From Micrococcus sp. 2A (lineage in GTDB: Bacteria; Actinomycetota; Actinomycetes; Actinomycetales; Micrococcaceae): DNA of 64,000 nucleotides. The notes beneath the pieces were generated by a model. It made no database searches, was not told where the DNA came from, and saw only the letters and a program-made list of their open reading frames with translations. The translations under genes were made by a program, and so were the position numbers. How positions within the stretch are numbered: the stretch's first letter is position 1; each line of letters opens with the position of its first letter. The DNA lies in contig NZ_CP154351.1 of the NCBI RefSeq assembly GCF_039519235.1, forward strand, positions 1,426,001 to 1,490,000, read 5' to 3'. Shown piece by piece: positions 57,621-64,000 of the stretch.

Positions 57621-58652
57621 GTGCCCCACGTGTCCGGCAACGCCAGCTTCGAATACTCCCGCGCCGCCCTCCTGGCGGTGACCGAGGTGGAGGCACCCCT
57701 CGAGGTGACCTCGGATGACCTCGACGAGAAGCTGAAGGACGTGCTCGCCCGGCTGAAGCTGCCCGCCTCCCTGCTGCAGCGCGTCGCCGGGGTGCGGGCC
57801 CGCCGCTTCTGGGACGAGACGCGCGACTTCCAGGAGGCCGCCGCGGACGCCGGCACCGCCGCGCTCTCGGCCGCGGGCGTCGACGCCTCGCGCGTGGGCC
57901 TGCTGATCAACACCTCCGTCACGCGCGCCACCCTCGAGCCCTCCGTGGCCGTGCGCATCCACGACCTCATGGGCCTGCCGACCTCCGCCACGAACTTCGA
58001 CATCACGAACGCGTGCCTCGGGTTCGTCAACGGCCTGATGATCGCCTCCACCCTCGTGGACGCCGGACAGATCGACTACGCCGTGGTGGTGGCCGGCGAG
58101 GACTCCGGCAGGGTGCAGGAGGCCACCGTGCGGAACCTGCACGCGCAGACCACCAATCGCGGCAACTTCATGGAGCAGTTCGCCTCCCTCACCCTAGGCT
58201 GCGGAGCAGCCGCCGCCGTCGTGGGGAGCATCGAGGACCACCCGGACGCGCACCGCATCCTGCGCGGGGTCACCCGCGCCGGCACGGACCACCACGGCCT
58301 GTGCGTGGGCGACCACAACGGCATGTTCACGGACTCCACGGCGCTGCTGACCGACGGCCTCGAGCTCGTCATGGACGCGTGGAACGACACGCCGCAGGAG
58401 TGGGGCTGGCGGGACATGGACCGCTACATCACCCACCAGGTCTCCCAGCTGCACACGAACGCCATCTCCGAGGCCGCCGGCCTCGACCCCGAGCGCATCC
58501 CCCGCACGTTCCCCACCCTGGGCAACGTGGGGCCGGCCTCGCTGCCCATCACGCTGGTGCGCGAGCAGGAGCGCCTCTCCGCCGGGGACCATGTCCTGTG
58601 CCTGGGCGTCGGCTCGGGCCTGAACACCGCCATGCTCGAGATCCAGTGGTGA
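57621..58652 (+). CDS. oleA: OleA, thiolase-fold condensing enzyme for long-chain olefins
   Basis: OleA joins two fatty acyl-CoAs by a non-decarboxylative head-to-head Claisen condensation to a beta-keto acid. The 343-residue protein has a FabH/KAS III-like thiolase fold. The nucleophile Cys132 is in NACLGFVNG, Glu106 in TRATLEPS corresponds to the Glu needed for carbon-carbon bond formation, and the His (YITHQVSQLH) and Asn (LGNVGP) of the active site are near 275 and 300. The GTG at 57621 is the usual N-terminus; no clear ribosome site precedes it, and GTG 57630 is an alternative. oleBC starts 15 nt after the stop, so this is the first gene of the operon. Confidence 0.95.
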   Translation: MPHVSGNASFEYSRAALLAVTEVEAPLEVTSDDLDEKLKDVLARLKLPASLLQRVAGVRARRFWDETRDFQEAAADAGTAALSAAGVDASRVGLLINTSVTRATLEPSVAVRIHDLMGLPTSATNFDITNACLGFVNGLMIASTLVDAGQIDYAVVVAGEDSGRVQEATVRNLHAQTTNRGNFMEQFASLTLGCGAAAAVVGSIEDHPDAHRILRGVTRAGTDHHGLCVGDHNGMFTDSTALLTDGLELVMDAWNDTPQEWGWRDMDRYITHQVSQLHTNAISEAAGLDPERIPRTFPTLGNVGPASLPITLVREQERLSAGDHVLCLGVGSGLNTAMLEIQW

Positions 58653-58667
58653 GCTGAAGGAGCCCCC

Positions 58668-61556
58668 ATGCCGCAGATCCCCTCCGCCCCCGCCGTCCTG
58701 CCCCCCGCCGACCGGCTCCCCGGATGGGACGCCGCATGGTCCCGCCTGGTGGAGATCCGCTCCGCCGCCGACCCCGAGGGCACCGTCCGCACCCTGCACG
58801 TGGCGGACACCGGGCCCGTCCTGGCCTCGCTCGGCGTGGAGATCGCCGGCACCGTCGTGGCCGTGCACGGCAACCCCACGTGGTCCTACCTGTGGCGCTC
58901 GCTGATGGAGGCCACGGTGCGCCGCGCACGTCAGGGCCAGCCGGCCTGGAGGGTGGTCGCCCCGGACCAGCTGGACATGGGCTTCTCCGAGCGCCTCGCC
59001 CATCCCCGGCTGCCCAGGCCCGACGATCTCGGGGCCCCGGGCGGCACGTACCGCACGCTCGGCGCGCGGATCGACGACCTCGACGCCCTCGTGCAGGCCC
59101 TCGGCCTGACGGACCTGGCCCGCACCGGCCACCCGCTGATCACGCTCGGCCACGACTGGGGCGGCGTCGTCTCGCTGGGCTGGGCGGGCCGCCACCGGGA
59201 CGTGGTCTCGGGCGTGGCCACGCTGAACACCGCCGTGCACCAGCCGCCGGAGGCGGCGATCCCCGCCCCGCTGCAGGCCGCGCTGGCCGGCCCGCTGCTC
59301 CCCGGCTCCACGGTGACCACCGACGCCTTCCTGGCCGTCACCACCTCGCTCGCGAACCCGTCCCTGCCGGACGACGTCCGCGCCGCGTACCACCTGCCCT
59401 ACGAGGGCGCGAACCGCCGCGGCGGCATCGGCGGCTTCGTCGCCGACATCCCCGTGGACGAGGAGCACGCCAGCCACGCCGCCCTGACCGCGGTGTCCGA
59501 CGGCGTCAGCGCCCTGGGCGCGGCGGGCACGCCCGCCCTCATCCTGTGGGGCGCCGAGGACCCGGTGTTCCTGGACCGCTACCTCGACGACCTGCGCGAG
59601 CGCCTCCCGCAGGCCCGCGTCCACCGCTACGAGGAGGCCGGCCACCTGCTCGTCGACGACCGGGACCTCACCCTCCCGATCCTCGCGTGGGCGCAGCTGC
59701 TGCACACCGGGCTCCTGGAGGATCCGGCCTCCGGCCTGCCGGGACCGGACCCGCGCGCCGCCCTCGCCGGACCCGAGCCGGGGGTCGCCCTGCTGTGGGA
59801 CCACCTGCGCGACTGGGGCGCTCCGGACTCCGCGTACCGCGACTACACCGCGCTCGTGGACATGGCCGGCGCCGACACCGGCCGTTCGATCCTCGGCGGC
59901 TCGCGCCGCCCCGTGGCCGTGAGCTGGGGCGAGCTGCAGGAGATGGTGTCCGCGATCGCCTCCGGCCTGTGGGCCGCGGGGATGCGGCCGGGCGACCGCG
60001 TGGCCATGCTCGTCCCGCCCGGCCGCGACCTCTCCGCCGCGCTCTACGCCGTGCTGCGCGTCGGCGGGGTCGCCGTGGTGGCGGACCAGGGCCTGGGGAT
60101 CTCCGGCATGACCCGCGCCATGAAGTCCGCGCGGCCGCGCTGGGTGATCGGGAAGACCCCGGGCCTCACGCTCGCCCGTGCACAGTCCTGGCCGGGCACC
60201 CGCCTCTCCGTCGCGCCGCTCGGCGCGGGCCAGCGGGCGCTGCTGGGAGTGGAGGGCTCGCTCTACGAGATGGTCGACCGCCATCGGGACGCCGAGGCCG
60301 GGGACGCCCGGGACGCCGCCGGCGCCGTGCTCCCGGAGCCGGAGACGTCCGCCGACGCCGCCATCCTCTTCACCTCCGGCTCCACCGGTCCAGCCAAGGG
60401 CGTGGTCTACACCCACGAGCGGCTCGGCCGCCTGGTCGCCCTGGTCCGGGACACCCTGGAGGTGCGCCCGGGATCCTCGCTGCTGGCGGCCTTCGCCCCC
60501 TTCGCCCTCCTGGGCCCCGCCCTCGGGGCCGCCTCCGTCTCCCCGGAGATGGACGTCACCAAGCCGGCCACCCTGACCGCGACGGCGCTGGCGGACGCGG
60601 CGATCGCCGGCCAGTCCACCGTGCTCTTCGCCTCCCCCGCGGCGCTGGAGAACATCGTGGCGACCGCGGGGAAGCTGAACCGGGAGCAGCGGCGGGCGCT
60701 CGGGCAGGTGCGGCTCGCGCTCTCCGCGGGCGCGCCCGTGCACCCGAACCTCCTGCGCCAGGTGGGCGCCCTTCTGCCCAACGCCCGCGTGCACACGCCC
60801 TACGGCATGACCGAGGGGCTGCTGCTCACCGACGTGGACGGGGAGACCGTGCAGGACCTGCGCCGCGCTGCGGACGAGGGCGTGTGCGTGGGCACCGCCG
60901 TCCCCACCGTGACGCTGGGCATCGCGCCCCTGCTCGAGGACGGGACCGCGGACGACGTCGTGCTCGACGCGCAGACCGGGCACGGGGTGCTCGGCGAGAT
61001 CGTGGTCACCGCGCCGCACCTGAAGGAGCGCTATGACGCGCTCTGGTACACCGACCACCAGTCCAAGCGGGACGGGCTCTGGTTCCAGGACGGCCGCGTG
61101 TGGCACCGCACCGCGGACATCGGGCACTTCGACGCCGAGGGCCGCCTGTGGATCGAGGGGCGCCTGCAGCACGTGCTGACGCTCCCCGAGGGGCCGATCG
61201 GTCCGGGCGGCCCCGAGAAGGTCGTCGACGCGCTCGGCCCCGTGAAGCGCTCCGCCGTGGTGGGCGTCGGCCCGCGGGGCACGCAGGCCGTCGTCGTGGT
61301 GGTGGAGGCCGCCGTGCCCGCCACGCGCCCCGCCCGCCGCGCCGGCCACCACCGGGACGGCCGCCCCCACCAGGGCCTCGCCCCCACGTCCGTGGCCTCG
61401 GCCGTGCGCTCCGCGCTCGAGCCGCTCCCCGTGGCGGCGGTCCTCGTCGCGGATCAGATCCCCACGGACATCCGGCACAACTCCAAGATCGACCGGCCCC
61501 GGGTGGCGCGCTGGGCCGAGCGGGTGCTGGCGGGCGGCAAGGTGGGGTCGCTGTGA
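58668..61556 (+). CDS. oleBC: OleBC fusion: beta-lactone decarboxylase plus beta-lactone synthetase
   Basis: This is a 962-residue natural fusion. Residues 1 to ~365 are OleB, of the haloalkane-dehalogenase-like alpha/beta-hydrolase fold, with nucleophile Asp163 in GHDWGGVV and a late EEAGHLLVDD His. It decarboxylates the beta-lactone to the cis-olefin. From ~380 onward is OleC, an AMP-binding (ANL) enzyme with P-loop LFTSGSTGPAKGV near 568, then the YGMTEG motif and a C-terminal subdomain containing a conserved Lys region (NSKIDRPRVARWAERVL). It forms the beta-lactone from the beta-hydroxy acid with ATP. The fusion is characteristic of Micrococcus. An AAGGAG ribosome site precedes the ATG. 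Confidence 0.95.
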   Translation: MPQIPSAPAVLPPADRLPGWDAAWSRLVEIRSAADPEGTVRTLHVADTGPVLASLGVEIAGTVVAVHGNPTWSYLWRSLMEATVRRARQGQPAWRVVAPDQLDMGFSERLAHPRLPRPDDLGAPGGTYRTLGARIDDLDALVQALGLTDLARTGHPLITLGHDWGGVVSLGWAGRHRDVVSGVATLNTAVHQPPEAAIPAPLQAALAGPLLPGSTVTTDAFLAVTTSLANPSLPDDVRAAYHLPYEGANRRGGIGGFVADIPVDEEHASHAALTAVSDGVSALGAAGTPALILWGAEDPVFLDRYLDDLRERLPQARVHRYEEAGHLLVDDRDLTLPILAWAQLLHTGLLEDPASGLPGPDPRAALAGPEPGVALLWDHLRDWGAPDSAYRDYTALVDMAGADTGRSILGGSRRPVAVSWGELQEMVSAIASGLWAAGMRPGDRVAMLVPPGRDLSAALYAVLRVGGVAVVADQGLGISGMTRAMKSARPRWVIGKTPGLTLARAQSWPGTRLSVAPLGAGQRALLGVEGSLYEMVDRHRDAEAGDARDAAGAVLPEPETSADAAILFTSGSTGPAKGVVYTHERLGRLVALVRDTLEVRPGSSLLAAFAPFALLGPALGAASVSPEMDVTKPATLTATALADAAIAGQSTVLFASPAALENIVATAGKLNREQRRALGQVRLALSAGAPVHPNLLRQVGALLPNARVHTPYGMTEGLLLTDVDGETVQDLRRAADEGVCVGTAVPTVTLGIAPLLEDGTADDVVLDAQTGHGVLGEIVVTAPHLKERYDALWYTDHQSKRDGLWFQDGRVWHRTADIGHFDAEGRLWIEGRLQHVLTLPEGPIGPGGPEKVVDALGPVKRSAVVGVGPRGTQAVVVVVEAAVPATRPARRAGHHRDGRPHQGLAPTSVASAVRSALEPLPVAAVLVADQIPTDIRHNSKIDRPRVARWAERVLAGGKVGSL

Positions 61557-62626
61557 ACCGGTTCGGCTACGACGTCGAGATCGACCCGCAGGGCATGCCC
61601 GTGCTCATGGAGCGTCTCGAGTCGCGCCGCGTGCTCGTGACCGGGGCGTCCGGCCTGCTCGGCTCCGGGGTGGCCCGCGTGCTGTCCGAGGCCGGCAACG
61701 CGGTGACCACCCTGCAGCGCCGCCCCTCGGGCGTGCCGGGGGCCGTGGACGTGTGCGGCTCGGTGACCGATCCCGCCGCCGTCGAGGAGGCCGTGACCGG
61801 TGCGGACACCGTGGTCCACGTGGCCGCCAAGGTGTCCGTCTCCGGCCCCGAGCGCGAGTTCGAGGCCGTGAACGTGGAGGGCACGCGGATCACGCTGGAG
61901 GCCGCCCGGCGGCACGGCGTGCGGCGGTTCATCCACGTCTCCTCCCCGTCCGTGGCCCACGCCGGCTCCTCCATCGTGGGCGAGGGCGCCGGGCCCGCCA
62001 GCCCCGAGCACGCTCGCGGCCCGTACGCGCGCACCAAGGCCAAGGGCGAGCTGCTGGCCCTGGCCGCGGACCGTGACGACTTCCGCGTCCTCGTGCTGCG
62101 CCCGCACCTCATGTGGGGACCCGGGGACCGGCAGCTCACGGACCGGATCGTCCAGCGCTCCCGCGCCGGCCGCATGCCGGTGCTGGGCACCGGGGCACCG
62201 CTGATCGACACGCTCTACACCGGCAACGCCGTGGAGGCCACGGTGGCCGCCGTGAGCGCCGCGGACCACACCCACGGCGAGGCGCTCGTGGTCACCAACG
62301 GGGAGCCGCGCCCCGTGGGCGAGCTCGTGCGCGGGATCGCCCTGGCCGGTGGCGCGGCGGAGCCGGCGCGCACGGTGCCCGCGGGGCTCGCGCGCCGCGC
62401 GGGGGCGCTCATCGAGAAGGCCTGGGAGCGGAACCTGTTCGGCGTGCGCTCGGCGGGCCTCGGCTCCGACGACGGCGAGCCGCCGCTCACCGAGTTCCTC
62501 GCCGAGCAGCTCTCCACGGCCCACTGGTTCGACCAGCGCCGCACGCGCGAGGTGCTCGAATGGACGCCGTCCGTCAGCATCGACGAGGGGCTCCACCGGC
62601 TCGCGCAGTACTACCGGGAGCACTGA
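61553..62626 (+). CDS. oleD: OleD, NADPH-dependent beta-keto acid reductase
   Basis: OleD reduces the OleA product to the beta-hydroxy acid used by OleC. The 357-residue extended short-chain dehydrogenase has the nucleotide motif TGASGLLGSG (30-39), the catalytic pair Y158/K162 in YARTK, and an upstream Ser region (VSSPSV). RPHLMWGPGDRQL follows as in 3-beta-hydroxysteroid dehydrogenase-like members. The GTG start overlaps the oleBC stop by 4 nt (GTGA), so the whole olefin pathway is translationally coupled. It is the last gene of the operon, converging on parE across a 208-bp gap. Confidence 0.95.
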   Translation: MNRFGYDVEIDPQGMPVLMERLESRRVLVTGASGLLGSGVARVLSEAGNAVTTLQRRPSGVPGAVDVCGSVTDPAAVEEAVTGADTVVHVAAKVSVSGPEREFEAVNVEGTRITLEAARRHGVRRFIHVSSPSVAHAGSSIVGEGAGPASPEHARGPYARTKAKGELLALAADRDDFRVLVLRPHLMWGPGDRQLTDRIVQRSRAGRMPVLGTGAPLIDTLYTGNAVEATVAAVSAADHTHGEALVVTNGEPRPVGELVRGIALAGGAAEPARTVPAGLARRAGALIEKAWERNLFGVRSAGLGSDDGEPPLTEFLAEQLSTAHWFDQRRTREVLEWTPSVSIDEGLHRLAQYYREH

Positions 62627-62779
62627 CCCCGCCCCGGCGTGGCGGCTCACCTGGCCGGACTCCCCCGGGGGACGGGGTCGGGCACCGGCTGCGGCTCGGG
62701 CGTGGTGGTGGCCGAGGCCACCCCGATGCGCCACCGCCAGGACCGCTCGCTCATCGTCGCGTTCATGTGTCCAGGCCCT

Positions 62780-62791
62780 CACAGGCCTGTG
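62780..62791. repeat. 12-bp perfect palindrome in the oleD/parE gap
   Basis: CACAGGCCTGTG at 62780-62791. The gap 62627-62834 shows no gene I can support; this is its only clear symmetric feature, perhaps part of a weak bidirectional terminator or a protein site. Confidence 0.4.
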
Positions 62792-62834
62792 CGGCGATCG
62801 AGGGGAACCCGACTCCTCCCCGGAGGTGCCGGGC

Positions 62835-64000
62835 TCAGGCGTCGATGCGGGCGCGGTCCAGGTCGTCCGCGCCGGAGACGATGAACTCCTTGCGAGGGGC
62901 GACGGAGGAGCCCATGAGCAGGTCGAACACGCGCTCGGCGGCCTCCAGCTCGGAGATGTTCACGCGGCGCAGCATGCGGTGGCGGGGGTCCATGGTGGTC
63001 TCCGCCAACTGGTCCGCGTCCATCTCGCCGAGGCCCTTGTAGCGCTGGATGGGCTCGCGGTAGGAGCGCCCCTCCTTCTCCAGGCGGGCGAGGACCTCGC
63101 GGAGCTCCTGCTCGGAGTAGGTGTAGATGACCTCGCGCTCCTTCTGCCCGCGGGTGACCGCCTCGATCCGGTGCAGGGGCGGGACGGCGGCGAACACGCG
63201 GCCCGCCTCCACCATGGGACGCATGTACCGGAAGAAGAGGGTGAGCAGGAGGGTGCGGATGTGGGCACCGTCCACGTCCGCGTCCGTCATGAGGATGACC
63301 TTGCCGTAGCGCGCCGCGTCGATGTCGAAGCTGCGCCCGGCGCCGCCGCCCACCACCTGGATCAGGGCTGCGCACTCGGCGTTGGAGAGGATGTCCGAGA
63401 CCGAGGCCTTCTGCACGTTGAGGATCTTGCCGCGGATGGGCAGCAGCGCCTGGAAGTCGGAGGACCGGGCGAGCTTGGCGGTGCCGAGGGCGGAGTCGCC
63501 CTCCACGATGAACAGCTCCGAGGAGGCGACGTCCGAGCTGCGGCAGTCCGCGAGCTTGGCCGGCATGGTGGAGGTCTCCAGCGCGTTCTTCCGCCGTTGG
63601 TTCTCCTTGTGGGTGCGCGCCGAGATGCGGGACTTCATCTCCGCCACGACCTTCTCCAGCAGCACCGCCGTCTGCTGCTTCTGCGCCCGGGCCGACGACG
63701 CCAGGCGCGCGGTGAGCTCCTTCTCCACCACCTGTGCGACGATGCGCCGCACGGCCGAGGTGCCGAGGATCTCCTTGGTCTGCCCCTCGAACTGCGGCTC
63801 GGCGAGGCGCACGGTGAGCACGGCGGTCATGCCCGCCAGCACGTCGTCCTTCTCCACCTTGTCCGTGCCGGCCTTCAGGCGGCGCGCGTTGGCCTCCACC
63901 TGGGCGCGGAGCACCTTGAGCAGCGAGGCCTCGAAGCCGGACTGGTGGGTGCCGCCCTTGGGCGTGGCGATGATGTTCACGAAGGAGCGGAACACGGTCT
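62835..64000 (-). CDS. parE: DNA topoisomerase IV subunit B, C-terminal part (runs off the window)
   Basis: This is the 3' part of the gene for the ATPase subunit of topoisomerase IV (388 codons visible, continuing past 64000). It shows the end of the transducer domain (HQSGFEASLLKVLRAQV, then VRLAEPQFEGQTKEILG). The TOPRIM domain includes ELFIVEGDSALG and the metal-binding DADVDGAHIRTLLLTLFFRYM, and the tail contains RYKGLGEMDADQLAETTMDP. The C-terminus lacks the long insertion of gyrase B proteins, and parC is nearby, so ParE is preferred over GyrB. It converges with oleD. Confidence 0.92.
   Translation of the reverse strand, partial: TVFRSFVNIIATPKGGTHQSGFEASLLKVLRAQVEANARRLKAGTDKVEKDDVLAGMTAVLTVRLAEPQFEGQTKEILGTSAVRRIVAQVVEKELTARLASSARAQKQQTAVLLEKVVAEMKSRISARTHKENQRRKNALETSTMPAKLADCRSSDVASSELFIVEGDSALGTAKLARSSDFQALLPIRGKILNVQKASVSDILSNAECAALIQVVGGGAGRSFDIDAARYGKVILMTDADVDGAHIRTLLLTLFFRYMRPMVEAGRVFAAVPPLHRIEAVTRGQKEREVIYTYSEQELREVLARLEKEGRSYREPIQRYKGLGEMDADQLAETTMDPRHRMLRRVNISELEAAERVFDLLMGSSVAPRKEFIVSGADDLDRARIDA

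Noticed and set aside
62639..62884. Possible 81-codon plus-strand gene after oleD
   Set aside because: No family, poor codon pattern, and its end overlaps parE on the other strand.

Overview
The window is very GC-rich, densely coded actinobacterial chromosome. The complete long-chain olefin operon with an OleB-OleC fusion, together with the surrounding gene order, points to Micrococcus luteus or a very close relative. That assignment is inferred from remembered family knowledge, since no search could be run. I find no insertion sequence, prophage, CRISPR array, tRNA or rRNA, and no gene-free stretch longer than 300 bases.

Layout. 1-7.7 kb: the start of rpsD, the clamp-loader-like ATPase rarA, a secreted choice-of-anchor I protein, dtd, aspS and an amino-acid permease. 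7.7-14.3 kb: a small membrane ORF, hisS, a DUF349 protein, an orphan AbiEi-type regulator and the bifunctional (p)ppGpp enzyme. 14.4-21 kb: two minus-strand operons, yajC-secD-secF (protein export) and yebC-ruvC-ruvA-ruvB (Holliday-junction processing). A LexA-box-like palindrome lies before ruvA. 21-31 kb: an M3 peptidase, a membrane-anchored alpha/beta hydrolase coupled to an unrecognised protein, msrB-ltaE, DUF3000-RNase D and a fused beta-oxidation enzyme. 31-39.7 kb: an unknown protein, a Rieske lipoprotein, the dxs operon and aconitase.

39.9-54.9 kb is an old actinobacterial core block: a TRAM/RlmD-type RNA methyltransferase, a KimA-like potassium transporter divergent from two RCK (TrkA-like) proteins, DUF3159, an OB-fold protein, DUF3710, dut, DUF3093, DUF4193, sepH, a nucleotide pyrophosphatase/phosphodiesterase-family protein, DUF5998 and a GNAT/acyl-CoA-synthetase-like protein acetyltransferase. 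As remembered, the methyltransferase-to-DUF4193 part has the same order as M. tuberculosis Rv2689c-Rv2699c.

54.9-64 kb: parC, then oleA-oleBC-oleD, then the 3' end of parE on the opposite strand. The olefin operon is therefore inserted between the two topoisomerase IV genes. OleA joins two fatty acyl-CoAs head to head, OleD reduces the beta-keto acid, OleC makes a beta-lactone and OleB decarboxylates it to the alkene.

Regulation. About eleven genes have a TANNNT-like or CACAAT-like -10 hexamer ending only 6-9 nt before the start codon, which suggests leaderless mRNAs. Other genes have the hexamer further upstream and a Shine-Dalgarno sequence. Gene ends often carry long GC-rich hairpins without a T-run. 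Many adjacent genes overlap by 4 nt (GTGA or ATGA), indicating translational coupling.
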